Source: an uncultured Pelagibacteraceae bacterium
GTDB taxonomy: Bacteria; Pseudomonadota; Alphaproteobacteria; Pelagibacterales; Pelagibacteraceae
DNA length: 64,000 nucleotides
Direction of reading: 5' to 3'
Assembly (NCBI GenBank): GCA_902565385.1
Contig: CACFEW010000001.1
Coordinates: 1-64,000 of the forward strand
The position numbers and the translations under genes are program-made. The notes beneath the pieces are model-generated. The model searched no databases, had not been told where the DNA came from, and saw nothing but the letters and a program-made list of their open reading frames with translations. Of this stretch, positions 21,638 through 32,306 are shown piece by piece. Position 1 is the first letter of the stretch. Each line of letters opens with the position of its first letter.

Positions 21638-22276
21638 ATGACAGTTGAAAATACAAAGATAATAAATTTAAATGTAAAAAAAGAAGAACGAGTTTTAGAT
21701 TTTAGCGACTTCCAAAAACAAGAAATAAAATTTGACATTTCAAAACTTCAAGAAGCGTATAATCAAATTATTCAGACTAAAAAGTTTGAAGACGCTGGTG
21801 TTACCCATTTTGGTGCCATATCTTTAACGCAAATTCCTGGTGATCCAGATTCTATCAAAGGAAATAAAGCAAGAGGTCTTTATTGGACTAAACCTGACAG
21901 ATCTGGCAAAGAAGTAATGAGGGAAGGAGCAATAAATGAGTCTGCATATAGCGAATTTGTTAAAGATTATAATAACACTTACTTTAAATATGTGTATGAC
22001 GTTTTGTCCTCAAAGTATAAATTAGGCAGGATGAGAATTTTACTTAAGGAACCTCGATCAACTTTAAGTTGGCATAGAGACCCAGAGCCTAGATTGCACA
22101 TACCTATAATCACGAACCCTGGTTGTATTATGGTTATAGATAATGTTGCTAAACACATGCCAGCAGATGGATCGGTTTGGATTACAAATAATACAAAATA
22201 CCATAACGCCTTTAATGGTGGTGAAGAAAATAGAATACATCTTGTTGCATGTGTTTTAGATTACAAGTTCAACTAA
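21638..22276 (+). CDS. Putative aspartyl/asparaginyl beta-hydroxylase-like (2OG-Fe dioxygenase/cupin-fold) protein
   Basis: LSWHRDPEPRLHIPIITNPGC ... HNAFNGGEENRIHLVACVLD gives an H-x-D ... H ... R arrangement. Confidence 0.6.
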   Translation: MTVENTKIINLNVKKEERVLDFSDFQKQEIKFDISKLQEAYNQIIQTKKFEDAGVTHFGAISLTQIPGDPDSIKGNKARGLYWTKPDRSGKEVMREGAINESAYSEFVKDYNNTYFKYVYDVLSSKYKLGRMRILLKEPRSTLSWHRDPEPRLHIPIITNPGCIMVIDNVAKHMPADGSVWITNNTKYHNAFNGGEENRIHLVACVLDYKFN

Positions 22277-22277
22277 T

Positions 22278-22703
22278 TTGAAAAAAATTTTTATTTCCTC
22301 AGATCACGCCGGATTTAAATTAAAAGAAGACATAAAAAAACACCTTAAAAGTTTAAAGTTAAATTTTAATGATCTTGGACCTGTAAATGATAATAGTGTT
22401 GATTATCCTGATTACGCACATAAATTGGCAAAAAAAGTCAAAATTGGTAAAAATAATGTTGGAATCTTAGTATGTGGCTCAGGTACAGGAATGAATATTG
22501 CGGCAAATAAGCATAAAAATATACGTGCAGCTCAGTGTTTTAACGCAAAATCCACCAAATTATCCAGATTGCATAATGATGCAAACATCATTACATTAGG
22601 TTCCAGATTAATTAGTAAAAAAAATGCTTTCAAATTTATAAAAATTTTTTTAAATACTAAATTTGATGGCGGCAGACACTTGAGAAGGGTTAAAAAAATT
22701 TAA
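22278..22703 (+). CDS. rpiB: Ribose 5-phosphate isomerase B
   Basis: [52 protein letters not shown] start. Confidence 0.95.
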   Translation: MKKIFISSDHAGFKLKEDIKKHLKSLKLNFNDLGPVNDNSVDYPDYAHKLAKKVKIGKNNVGILVCGSGTGMNIAANKHKNIRAAQCFNAKSTKLSRLHNDANIITLGSRLISKKNAFKFIKIFLNTKFDGGRHLRRVKKI

Positions 22704-22705
22704 TT

Positions 22706-24013
22706 ATGTCTAGTGAAAAGAGTTATTTAAATGATAGCTATAAAAGTTTTTTTGAGGATGGTTTATCCGTAAAAGATCCTGAGTTATATAAAGCTATTAA
22801 AGATGAACTAATAAGACAGCAACAACATATTGAGTTAATTGCTTCAGAAAACATAGTTTCTCAAGCTGTATTGGAAGCCCAAGGTTCAGTATTAACAAAT
22901 AAATATGCAGAAGGCTATCCAGGTAAGCGTTATTACAACGGTTGTGAACATGTTGATGTCGCAGAAAATCTTGCAAATGATAGATTAAAAAAATTATTCA
23001 ATTGTAAATTTGCAAACTCTCAACCTCACTCAGGTGCACAAGCTAATGGTGCTGTATTTTTAGCTCTATTAAGTCCAGGTGATACATTTATGGGAATGAG
23101 TTTAAATTCTGGTGGACATATAACTCACGGTTTAAAAATTTCAATGTCAGGTAAATGGTTTAATGCAATTAGTTATGACGTTGATAAAAAATCTGAACTC
23201 ATAGACTATGATAATGTTGAAAAACTTGCTTTAGAACATAAACCGAAATTAATTATAGCTGGTGGAAGTGCATACTCGAGAGTAATAGATTTTAAAAGAT
23301 TTAGAGAAATTGCTGATAAAGTTGGTGCTTATCTCATGGTTGATATGGCACATTTTTCTGGATTAGTTGCAGGAAAAGGATATCCAAACCCATGTGATCA
23401 TGCTCATGTTGTTACATCAACAACACATAAAGTTTTTAGAAGTGCAAGAGGTGGAATAATTTTAACTAATCATGAGGATCTTGCGAAAAAATTTAACACT
23501 GCGGTTTTTCCTGGATACCAAGGTGGTCCATTGATGCATGTTATCGCAGCTAAAGCTGCAGGTTTTCTAGAAGCTTTACAACCAGAATTTAAAGATTATA
23601 TAAAGTCAGTCCTAGCGAATGCAAAAATGTTAGCTGAAACTTTAAAAAATAATGGTTTTAAGATTTATTCTGACGGAACTGATACACATTTAATGTTGGT
23701 AGACTTGAGACCTTACAATGTTAAAGGTAATCTTGCTGCTGAGAGCCTTTCAAGAGCAAACATTACTTGTAATAAAAATGGAATTCCTTTTGATACTGAA
23801 AAGCCAATGATTACCTCAGGTATAAGATTGGGTACTCAAGCAGCAACAACCCGTGGCTTTGGTTTAAATGAATTTAAAACTGTTGGTGAACTAATTACAA
23901 AAACATTAAAAGGTTTATCTGAAAATCCAAACGATAATAGCAAAGTAGAAAACGAAGTTAAAAATGAAGTTATTTCTTTAACTTCATCATTCCCGATATA
24001 TAAAAACTTGTAG
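22706..24013 (+). CDS. glyA: Serine hydroxymethyltransferase
   Basis: [50 protein letters not shown]. Confidence 0.98.
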   Translation: MSSEKSYLNDSYKSFFEDGLSVKDPELYKAIKDELIRQQQHIELIASENIVSQAVLEAQGSVLTNKYAEGYPGKRYYNGCEHVDVAENLANDRLKKLFNCKFANSQPHSGAQANGAVFLALLSPGDTFMGMSLNSGGHITHGLKISMSGKWFNAISYDVDKKSELIDYDNVEKLALEHKPKLIIAGGSAYSRVIDFKRFREIADKVGAYLMVDMAHFSGLVAGKGYPNPCDHAHVVTSTTHKVFRSARGGIILTNHEDLAKKFNTAVFPGYQGGPLMHVIAAKAAGFLEALQPEFKDYIKSVLANAKMLAETLKNNGFKIYSDGTDTHLMLVDLRPYNVKGNLAAESLSRANITCNKNGIPFDTEKPMITSGIRLGTQAATTRGFGLNEFKTVGELITKTLKGLSENPNDNSKVENEVKNEVISLTSSFPIYKNL

Positions 24014-24016
24014 TAG

Positions 24017-24475
24017 ATGATTTGTCCTTGTGCAAAAAAAGGTGAAACCTCGGTTGTGGATTCACGTCCGACCGAAGATGGTACTGCTATTCGTAGAAGA
24101 CGATTATGTGTTTGTGGTGAAAGATTCACGACTTTTGAAAGAATTCAACATAGAGAATTAATGGTAATTAAAAAAAGTGGTAGAAAATCATCCTTTGATA
24201 GAGATAAACTTGCAAAATCAATTTATATAGCTTTAAAAAAAAGGCCATTAGATACGGAAACAGTTGAAAAATTTATTAGTAAAATCTCAAGATCAGTTGA
24301 GGATCTAGGACAGAATGAAATTTCATCTAATACTATAGGCACTATGGTTATGGACGGCTTAAAGGAATTAGATCCTGTTGCATATGTTCGTTTTGCATCT
24401 GTTTATAGAAATTTTCGAGAGGAAAAAGATTTTGTACAATTCGTGGACAAGCTTGATGTCTACAAAAAAAGATAA
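24017..24475 (+). CDS. nrdR: Transcriptional regulator NrdR (Zn-ribbon/ATP-cone)
   Basis: [40 protein letters not shown]. Confidence 0.95.
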   Translation: MICPCAKKGETSVVDSRPTEDGTAIRRRRLCVCGERFTTFERIQHRELMVIKKSGRKSSFDRDKLAKSIYIALKKRPLDTETVEKFISKISRSVEDLGQNEISSNTIGTMVMDGLKELDPVAYVRFASVYRNFREEKDFVQFVDKLDVYKKR

Positions 24476-25562
24476 ATTTTCAAGCAAAGATAAATTATAT
24501 ATGGAGATAGCCTTAAAACTGGCTATATCTCGATACGGTCACACAGGATCAAATCCCTCTGTTGGATGTGTAATTGTTAAGCACGATAAAATTATTTCTA
24601 TTGGCCAAACATCAATAAATGGTAGACCCCATGCGGAGTCAAACGCAATAAAAAACTCAATAGATAATTTAAATGGATCGAAAATGTATGTCACCTTGGA
24701 ACCATGTTGTCATCATGGTGTGACACCACCTTGTACAAATTTAATCATAAAATCTAAAATTTCAGAAGTAATTTACTCAGTTCCAGATGTTGACGCTAGA
24801 GTTAAGAATAAAAGTTTTAAAATTTTAAGATCGAAAAAAATTAAAGTAAGAAATGGACTCTTAGAGGAAAAAGTTAAAAATTTTTATTCAACTTATTTTT
24901 TTAATAGAAAGAAAAAATTGCCATATGTTACGGGTAAAATAGCAGTTTCAAAAAATAATCTGATTTATAGTAAATTAGATAAGAAAATTACAAACATTAA
25001 GGCTGATAAATTTACCCATCTATTGAGATATAAAAATGACTCATTAATGATTTCATATAAAACATTAAACAATGATAATCCAAAATTAAATTGTAGATTA
25101 AACGGGGTAAAGAAATATTCTCCAAAAAGAATTATTTTAGATAGTAAACTTAATACTAATATTAACAGTTTTATAATAAAAACAGCTAACAAATCTAACA
25201 CTATTATTTTTTACAATAAAGCTAGTAATTCACAAATTTTAAGTTTTAAAAAAAAAGGGATAAATTTAATCAAATCTAAAATTGATAACAAAGGAAGATT
25301 TGATATCAAAATTATATTAAAAAAATTATATAAATTGAACTGTAGAAATTTATTAATAGAAGGAGGTGATGAGTTGACAAATTATCTTTTAAGGAACAAA
25401 ATTTTTAATACTTTTTATTTATACAAAAGTGGTAAAAAGCTTTCAAAAAAAACTGAATATTTGAATTTTAATAGTTTAAATTTGTTGAAACAAAAATATA
25501 AAAAGAAAATAGACTTAAAACTAGATTTAGGAAAGAATAAAATAACATTATATAAAATTTAA
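24456..25562 (+). CDS. ribD: Bifunctional diaminohydroxyphosphoribosylaminopyrimidine deaminase/5-amino-6-(5-phosphoribosylamino)uracil reductase
   Basis: Deaminase motif [23 protein letters not shown] at 24456 ([10 protein letters not shown]) fits better than the ORF-track start 24378. Confidence 0.92.
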   Translation: MSTKKDKFSSKDKLYMEIALKLAISRYGHTGSNPSVGCVIVKHDKIISIGQTSINGRPHAESNAIKNSIDNLNGSKMYVTLEPCCHHGVTPPCTNLIIKSKISEVIYSVPDVDARVKNKSFKILRSKKIKVRNGLLEEKVKNFYSTYFFNRKKKLPYVTGKIAVSKNNLIYSKLDKKITNIKADKFTHLLRYKNDSLMISYKTLNNDNPKLNCRLNGVKKYSPKRIILDSKLNTNINSFIIKTANKSNTIIFYNKASNSQILSFKKKGINLIKSKIDNKGRFDIKIILKKLYKLNCRNLLIEGGDELTNYLLRNKIFNTFYLYKSGKKLSKKTEYLNFNSLNLLKQKYKKKIDLKLDLGKNKITLYKI

Positions 25563-25563
25563 T

Positions 25564-26157
25564 ATGTTTAATGGAATAATATATAATCAGGGTATAATAA
25601 AAAAAATTGTCAAAAGACCTAAAGGCATTAATATTTTTGTAAAAAGCAATCTTAAAGTATCTAATAAAGATATTGGATTATCGGTAGCCTGTGATGGTGT
25701 ATGTTTAACATTAATTTCTTATAAATCACAATTGATGGAGTTTTATCTTTCAAAAGAGACAATAATCCGATCTAAATTTAAATACATTAAGAATAAAGAT
25801 ATAATTAACTTAGAGCTACCACTAAAGTATGGAACAAAAATTTCAGGACATATTTGCCAAGGTCATGTTGATACAGTTGCGAAAGTTTTAAGTATAAAAA
25901 AAATTGATAAATCATTTATTTTTGACTTTGAGATACCTAAGAAAGAGAGAAAACATCTCATTGAAAAAGCCTCAATCTGTGTGAATGGAATATCATTAAC
26001 AATTTCAAAAGTAACCAAAAAGGGTTTTCAAATTTGGATAATTCCACATACCTATAAAGAAACAAATTTATCAAAACTCAATAAATTTGATTTGGTAAAT
26101 ATTGAGATAGATATCTTATCTAAATACGTTAGAAATTATTTTTATGAAAAAAAATAA
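25564..26157 (+). CDS. ribE: Riboflavin synthase alpha chain
   Basis: MFNGIIYNQGIIKKI; two lumazine-binding repeats (VACDGVCLTLIS, CVNGISLTIS); GHICQGHVDTVAKV. Confidence 0.94.
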   Translation: MFNGIIYNQGIIKKIVKRPKGINIFVKSNLKVSNKDIGLSVACDGVCLTLISYKSQLMEFYLSKETIIRSKFKYIKNKDIINLELPLKYGTKISGHICQGHVDTVAKVLSIKKIDKSFIFDFEIPKKERKHLIEKASICVNGISLTISKVTKKGFQIWIIPHTYKETNLSKLNKFDLVNIEIDILSKYVRNYFYEKK

Positions 26158-27244
26158 TTTTGCACCTATAGAAACAATAATAAATGTCGCTAAAAAAGGA
26201 GGCATGTTCATATTAGTTGATGATGAAAAAAGAGAAAACGAGGGTGATTTGGTGATTTCATCATCAGACTCAACAGCAAAAAATATTAATTTCATGGCAA
26301 AACATGGTCGTGGTTTAATTTGTTTAGCACTGGACAGTTTACAAGCTAAAAGATTAAATCTATCTTTAATGTCTCCTGTTAATCAATCTAGAAACAAAAC
26401 AGCTTTTACAATTTCTATAGAAGCAAAGAGAGGGATAACAACAGGTATATCAGCTAAAGATAGAGCTAAAACAATTAAGATCGCATCAAAAAAAAATGTT
26501 AATAAAAAGGATATAGTTTCTCCTGGTCACATTTTTCCAATTATTGCTAAAGATGGAGGAGTCCTAGTAAGAGCAGGTCATACAGAAGCTTCTGTTGATA
26601 TATCAAAACTAGCAAAAAAAAATAATTCAGCAGTCATTTGTGAAATTATGAACGAAAATGGTACAATGGCCAAAGGCCAAGATCTATTTGATTTTGCAGA
26701 AAAACATAAACTTAAAATTGGAAAAATAGAAGATTTAATTGCTTATAGATTAAAAAAAGAAAAATTAATAAGGTTAAAAAAACAAAGTGAAATCAATGTC
26801 AAAAACCAAAAATATAGAATTAGAATTTATGAGAATTTATTAGATGGTGCAGAACATTTTGCTCTAGTAAAAGGTAAAATTAAAAGGGGCATCACTCCAA
26901 GAGTAAGAGTAATTTCTTCAAATATTGTTCAAAATTATTTAATAAACCAAAAGCTGCCAAATTCATTTAATAAAACTTTAAATTATTTTAAAAAATATCA
27001 AAATTGCGTTTTAGTATTTATTAAAGACTCAAACTTAAGTTCGGTAACGCAGACATTAAAAAAATATAAGAATAAAGAATTTATCCAAAAGGGAAATGAT
27101 AAATCAATTAAAAATTATGGAATTGGAGCTCAAATAATTAAAGATCTAAAAATTAAAAATATGATATTAATTACTAGATCTTTAAAAAAAGTTATCGGGC
27201 TTGATGGATATGGGATTAAAATTAAGAAACAGGAATTGATATAA
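26144..27244 (+). CDS. ribBA: 3,4-dihydroxy-2-butanone-4-phosphate synthase with C-terminal GTP cyclohydrolase II-like domain
   Basis: RibB motifs DDEKRENEGDLV, MAKHGRGLICLAL, AGHTEASVDISKLA; C-terminal half resembles RibA but lacks the Cys cluster. Confidence 0.9.
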   Translation: MKKNNFAPIETIINVAKKGGMFILVDDEKRENEGDLVISSSDSTAKNINFMAKHGRGLICLALDSLQAKRLNLSLMSPVNQSRNKTAFTISIEAKRGITTGISAKDRAKTIKIASKKNVNKKDIVSPGHIFPIIAKDGGVLVRAGHTEASVDISKLAKKNNSAVICEIMNENGTMAKGQDLFDFAEKHKLKIGKIEDLIAYRLKKEKLIRLKKQSEINVKNQKYRIRIYENLLDGAEHFALVKGKIKRGITPRVRVISSNIVQNYLINQKLPNSFNKTLNYFKKYQNCVLVFIKDSNLSSVTQTLKKYKNKEFIQKGNDKSIKNYGIGAQIIKDLKIKNMILITRSLKKVIGLDGYGIKIKKQELI

Positions 27245-27633
27245 TGAACAAAAAAATTCTTATTGTTCTAGCTAATTATTATAAAGATATAAGTGATAAT
27301 TTACTAAAAAGTGCTTTGAAAAATATACCCAGGTCAAGCCATGTAAAGATTATTAGAGTTCCGGGCGTTTTTGAAATCCCAGTTACAATATCAAAAAATA
27401 TAAAAAAATTTGATGCATTTTTGGCTTTAGGTTGTGTAATAAAAGGTCAAACACCTCATTTTGATTTTATTTCACAAGCAACTACTAATGCAATAATGGA
27501 TATATCTATAAGTCAAAAAAAACCAGTTGGTAACGGCATTATTACTTGTTTAAACATGAGACAAGCGAAAGCAAGAAAAAACAAAGGTGCTGAGGCTGCA
27601 AATGCGGTGGTTTCAATATTATCCCAAAAATGA
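27244..27633 (+). CDS. ribH: 6,7-dimethyl-8-ribityllumazine synthase
   Basis: RVPGVFEIPVTISK, ALGCVIKGQTPHFDFISQATTNAIMD. Confidence 0.94.
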   Translation: MNKKILIVLANYYKDISDNLLKSALKNIPRSSHVKIIRVPGVFEIPVTISKNIKKFDAFLALGCVIKGQTPHFDFISQATTNAIMDISISQKKPVGNGIITCLNMRQAKARKNKGAEAANAVVSILSQK

Positions 27634-28040
27634 GGACTCATTTCAAACCAAAAAATAATCCTAGAGTAATCATTATTCAAAAACTTTATGGGAAGTTTTA
27701 TAATGAAGATAATAATCTAGATTTTCCAAAACATAGATTTAAAAAATTTATTAAAGATATTGTTTTGGGCACTATTGAGAGGAATGATCTTATTTTAGAG
27801 GAATTGAATAGCAAACTTGGGGATCAATTTATTTTTAAGAAATTAGATAAAATTTTTCAAACTATTCTTAGAGCTGCAACTTATGAATTTATGTATAAAC
27901 CAAATTTATCAATAAATATTATTATTAAAGAATATCTAAATTCTTCTAATTTTTTTCTTGAGGACTCTCAAACAAAATATCTTAATGCTCTACTAGATGA
28001 TTTAGGAAAAAAATTGAGATCTAAAAATGCAAGAATTTGA
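27630..28040 (+). CDS. nusB: Transcription antitermination factor NusB
   Basis: RVIIIQKLYGKFYN ... LDKIFQTILRAATYEFMYKPNLSINIIIKEYLNSS. Confidence 0.9.
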   Translation: MRTHFKPKNNPRVIIIQKLYGKFYNEDNNLDFPKHRFKKFIKDIVLGTIERNDLILEELNSKLGDQFIFKKLDKIFQTILRAATYEFMYKPNLSINIIIKEYLNSSNFFLEDSQTKYLNALLDDLGKKLRSKNARI

Positions 28041-28986
28041 ATTAGTAAACAATTTTTTTTCTAAATTATCTAAGCATAATGTATCTGCTCTTGGTTTAAA
28101 TGATGACGTTTTTTTTGATAAGAAAAAAAAAACAGTTATTTCTGTTGATACCTACAATATAGATACTCATTTCATAGATTTTAAATCTCCTGATCTTGTA
28201 ATTAAAAAAATTCTAAGATCATCAATATCAGACTTGATTTGTAAGGGTGTTAAACCAAAATTTTACTTTATTTCAGGATCTGGTAACAAAAATTACTTTT
28301 CAAAAAAAAATTTATCAAAAATTTCAAAGTCACTTGAAAAAGAACAAAAAAAATATGACATTCTTTTGTGTGGAGGAGATACAACTTTTTCGAATAAATT
28401 AAGTTTTACAATCATTTCATTAGGATATTCAAAAAGCATAGTTTACAGAAACAAATCTCGATTAAACGATGATATTTATGTAACTGGAAATTTAGGCGAT
28501 AGTTTTATTGGACTTCAAATACTTAAAGGTAAAATCAAAGTAAATAATAAAATATCTAAATATTTTATTAAAAAATATTATGAACCTGATCTTCAATTAA
28601 AATTTATAAATAGTTTATTAAAACTAGCAAATACTTCAATTGATATTTCAGATGGATTAATTGATGACTTAAAAAAAATGATTAATAGACAAAGTGTTTC
28701 TTTTCATATTTTTGAAAAAAATATACCTATATCAAACACTTTAAGTCAATTGATTAAAATAAAAAAAATAAGAAAAATTGATGTTACATCTAAAGGTGAT
28801 GACTACCAGATACTTTTTACAGCTAATCCTACTAAATCAAGAATCATAAAAAGAATATCAAATAATACAGGTGTTAAGATTACCAAAATTGGTAAGATTA
28901 TATCTGGTAAAAATAAATCCAAGATTATAAATATAAAAAATAAGCAAATTGAGGCTAAAAATAAAGGTTATATTCACCAATTCTGA
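28027..28986 (+). CDS. thiL: Thiamine-monophosphate kinase
   Basis: GLNDDVFFDKKKKTVISVDTYNIDTHF, ILLCGGDTTFSN, SIDISDGLIDDLKKM. Confidence 0.92.
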   Translation: MQEFELVNNFFSKLSKHNVSALGLNDDVFFDKKKKTVISVDTYNIDTHFIDFKSPDLVIKKILRSSISDLICKGVKPKFYFISGSGNKNYFSKKNLSKISKSLEKEQKKYDILLCGGDTTFSNKLSFTIISLGYSKSIVYRNKSRLNDDIYVTGNLGDSFIGLQILKGKIKVNNKISKYFIKKYYEPDLQLKFINSLLKLANTSIDISDGLIDDLKKMINRQSVSFHIFEKNIPISNTLSQLIKIKKIRKIDVTSKGDDYQILFTANPTKSRIIKRISNNTGVKITKIGKIISGKNKSKIINIKNKQIEAKNKGYIHQF

Positions 28987-29063
28987 AAGTTAATCGTTGT
29001 CTTTTTCATTCTTTTTTGTATTGTCCGGCTTAAAAATTTAACAACCAATAACTTAGGGTTTAT

Positions 29064-31169
29064 ATGAACACAACAGCAGAAACTATTTTAGTATACACAA
29101 TTGTAGCAGGTTTATTATCTATTGTTTATGGATATTTAACTGGAAAGAATATTCTTAATTCAAGTGCAGGAAATTCAAAGATGCAAGACATTGCTTCAGC
29201 CATTCAAATTGGAGCAAAAGCATATCTAGCAAGACAATATAAAACTATATCTATTGTTGGTGTTGTTGTTTTGGTAATTGTTAGTATTGCCTTTAATCCT
29301 CTTGTTGGTCTTGGCTATTTAATTGGTGCAGCTTTATCAGGAATTGCTGGCTATGTAGGTATGCTAGTTTCAGTAGAAGCCAATGTCAGAACTGCAGAGG
29401 CATCAAGAAAGGGTTTAGCAGAGGGTCTCTCTGTTGCATTTAAATCTGGTGCTGTCACAGGAATGTTAGTTGCAGGTTTAGCTTTATTAGCAATAGCAGT
29501 CTATTATTTTTTATTATTAAAATTTGAAGTTGATGAGAGAGAGATTGTAAATGCACTAGTTGCATTAGGATTTGGTGCATCCTTAATTTCAATTTTTGCA
29601 AGATTAGGTGGTGGAATTTTTACAAAAGGTGCTGATGTTGGTGCAGATTTAGTTGGTAAAGTAGAGGCAGGAATACCAGAGGATGATCCAAGGAATCCTG
29701 CTGTTATTGCAGATAATGTTGGTGATAATGTTGGAGATTGTGCTGGTATGGCTGCAGATTTATTTGAAACTTATGCTGTTACTATTGTTGCAACAATGGT
29801 TCTTTCGTCCATTTTTTTCATCGGAGATTTAAATATGATGGTTTATCCTTTGACTATTGGTGCTGCATGTTTGATAACATCAATTATAGGAACCTTTTTT
29901 GTAAAACTTGGAAAAAATAATAATGTTATGAATGCTTTATATAAAGGCTTCATAGTATCTGCTATAACTTCATTATTAATCCTTTGGCCAGTCACAGATT
30001 ATGTTATTGGTTTTTCAAATGAATATACAATAAATGACAAAACTTTTAATGGTAAGGATTTATATTATTGTGGTGTAATTGGTCTTATAATTACAGGTTT
30101 ACTAATATGGATCACTGAATATTATACTGGTACAGGATATAGACCCGTCAAATCAGTTGCATTATCATCTACAACAGGACACGGTACTAACGTAATTCAA
30201 GGATTAGCTGTATCTATGGAGGCGACTGCAATACCTGCTTTAATTATCGTTGCAGGAATTTTAATTACCAATTCAATAGCGGGACTTTTTGGAATAGCTA
30301 TTGCTGTTACAACAATGTTGGCATTAGCTGGAATGGTTGTGGCATTAGATGCATATGGACCAGTAACAGATAATGCAGGTGGTATCGCTGAAATGTCAAA
30401 TCTTGACAAGAAAGTGAGAAAAACTACTGATGCATTGGACGCAGTTGGAAATACTACAAAGGCTGTAACTAAAGGTTATGCTATTGGTTCTGCAGGTTTA
30501 GGTGCTCTAGTTTTATTTGCTGCTTATACAGAGGACATAAAACACTTTTCAAAAGAAGCAGGATCTGCATTAGAGGGAATTGTGGTTACTTTTGATTTAT
30601 CAAACCCTTATGTTGTGGTTGGTTTATTAATTGGTGGTATGTTACCATACTTATTTGGATCAATGGGTATGCAGGCTGTGGGTAGAGCAGGCGGTGCTGT
30701 GGTTGTTGAAGTAAGAAGACAATTTAAAAAATATCCTGGTATTATGAAAAGAAAACAAAAACCAGATTATGCTAAATTAGTTGATTTATTAACAGTTGCA
30801 GCAATCAAAGAAATGATAATTCCTTCATTGTTACCTGTTCTTTCACCAGTAGTTCTATATTTCATAATTTTATCAATCGGTGGTCAAGTAGCTGCTCTTG
30901 CAGCAGTTGGGGCGATGTTACTTGGTGTTATTATAACTGGACTTTTTGTAGCAGTTTCTATGACCGCAGGTGGTGGTGCTTGGGATAATGCTAAGAAATA
31001 TATTGAAGATGGAAATCATGGTGGTAAGGGATCTGAAGCTCATAAGGCAGCTGTAACAGGTGATACGGTCGGTGATCCCTATAAGGATACTGCTGGTCCA
31101 GCAGTAAATCCAATGATTAAAATTACAAATATTGTTGCTTTATTATTATTAGCAGTAATAGCTGGCTAA
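29064..31169 (+). CDS. hppA: H+-translocating membrane pyrophosphatase
   Basis: [69 protein letters not shown]. Confidence 0.98.
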   Translation: MNTTAETILVYTIVAGLLSIVYGYLTGKNILNSSAGNSKMQDIASAIQIGAKAYLARQYKTISIVGVVVLVIVSIAFNPLVGLGYLIGAALSGIAGYVGMLVSVEANVRTAEASRKGLAEGLSVAFKSGAVTGMLVAGLALLAIAVYYFLLLKFEVDEREIVNALVALGFGASLISIFARLGGGIFTKGADVGADLVGKVEAGIPEDDPRNPAVIADNVGDNVGDCAGMAADLFETYAVTIVATMVLSSIFFIGDLNMMVYPLTIGAACLITSIIGTFFVKLGKNNNVMNALYKGFIVSAITSLLILWPVTDYVIGFSNEYTINDKTFNGKDLYYCGVIGLIITGLLIWITEYYTGTGYRPVKSVALSSTTGHGTNVIQGLAVSMEATAIPALIIVAGILITNSIAGLFGIAIAVTTMLALAGMVVALDAYGPVTDNAGGIAEMSNLDKKVRKTTDALDAVGNTTKAVTKGYAIGSAGLGALVLFAAYTEDIKHFSKEAGSALEGIVVTFDLSNPYVVVGLLIGGMLPYLFGSMGMQAVGRAGGAVVVEVRRQFKKYPGIMKRKQKPDYAKLVDLLTVAAIKEMIIPSLLPVLSPVVLYFIILSIGGQVAALAAVGAMLLGVIITGLFVAVSMTAGGGAWDNAKKYIEDGNHGGKGSEAHKAAVTGDTVGDPYKDTAGPAVNPMIKITNIVALLLLAVIAG

Positions 31170-31173
31170 AAAA

Positions 31174-31638
31174 TTATTTGATTGATCCTCTTTTTTTTCC
31201 AAGAGGATCATCAAGCTTATCTATTATATTTGATAAAGCTTGACTAATGATTGATCGTTCTTGAGTATTAAGACCAGTTTCTTTCTTGGATATCTTTAAT
31301 TCATTTAAATCATTTTTGCTTAAAAATCTCTTATTTACAAGAATACCTCTATTATCTATTTCTAAAAGGAGAAGATTACTAACTAATAATTTTTTTTTTC
31401 CAAGTTTTAATAGTTTTGAGTTTGACGTTTTTCTTTCTAAATATATGAATACGTCATTATCAAAATAGCTTGTTGATGACGGTGGTCCAAGAATTTTTTT
31501 GATGTCATTAATATTTGTTTCATTGATTAATAGTTTTTCACTTTTTAACTCTAAATTATGTATACCATGGTGATTTACAATTTTATTTAATTTACAACTA
31601 CTTAAGAAAATTGTTAAAATGATTAAAATAATTTTCAT
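31174..31638 (-). CDS. bamE: Outer membrane protein assembly factor BamE-like lipoprotein
   Basis: Lipobox LSSC after MKIILIILTIF; SmpA/OmlA-like INDIKKILGPPSSTSYFDNDVFIYLE; Met at 31638 preferred over ORF-track start 31656. Confidence 0.75.
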   Translation of the reverse strand: MKIILIILTIFLSSCKLNKIVNHHGIHNLELKSEKLLINETNINDIKKILGPPSSTSYFDNDVFIYLERKTSNSKLLKLGKKKLLVSNLLLLEIDNRGILVNKRFLSKNDLNELKISKKETGLNTQERSIISQALSNIIDKLDDPLGKKRGSIK

Positions 31639-31641
31639 GTA

Positions 31642-32103
31642 ATGAATTACATACATTTTTATAACAAATTAATTAAATTAACCACTAATAAAACACTATA
31701 TAAAAGTCTCGATAAACAAGATAGTTTTAATGATAGGTTGTTACTTTTCTTATTTCATTTTGCTTTTTTTTTAAAGGTATTTAAATCCGAAGAAAATGAA
31801 AAAAAATTACAGGAAATATATGATTTTAATTTCAGACAATTAGAATTAAGTATAAGAGAAATTGGGTATGGAGATCAATCTATTAATAAAAAAATGAAAG
31901 ATTATATCAATGTATTTCATGCTATTGTGTCCGATATTCATTTTTGGGATAATTTAGAAGATGCTAAAAAAAGAGAAATAGTATCTAAATTTTTGGAAAA
32001 TTTTAAGAATATTGAGGAATTAGTGGATTATTTTAATATTTATTATTTAGATTTATCAAAAAATACTTTGAATTCTTATTTAAAAAGTGTAATTAACCCA
32101 TAA
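31642..32103 (+). CDS. Ubiquinol-cytochrome c chaperone (CBP3-like) family protein
   Basis: [32 protein letters not shown] resembles the CBP3 signature; position before rpmF. Confidence 0.75.
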   Translation: MNYIHFYNKLIKLTTNKTLYKSLDKQDSFNDRLLLFLFHFAFFLKVFKSEENEKKLQEIYDFNFRQLELSIREIGYGDQSINKKMKDYINVFHAIVSDIHFWDNLEDAKKREIVSKFLENFKNIEELVDYFNIYYLDLSKNTLNSYLKSVINP

Positions 32104-32105
32104 TT

Positions 32106-32288
32106 ATGGCAGTTCCAAAACGTAAACAAACTCCTTCAAGGACTGGAATGAGAAGAGCTAAAAATATGAAATTTTCAGCTAAAAATGTTGTTGAAGACAA
32201 AAAATCAGGTGAATACAGATTATCTCACCATTTAGATTTAAAAACTGGCATGTATAAGGGCCGTCAAGTTATAGACCCCAAAGATTAA
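32106..32288 (+). CDS. rpmF: 50S ribosomal protein L32
   Basis: [22 protein letters not shown] ... [15 protein letters not shown]. Confidence 0.97.
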   Translation: MAVPKRKQTPSRTGMRRAKNMKFSAKNVVEDKKSGEYRLSHHLDLKTGMYKGRQVIDPKD

Positions 32289-32306
32289 ATAATTTAATAT
32301 TAAGAG

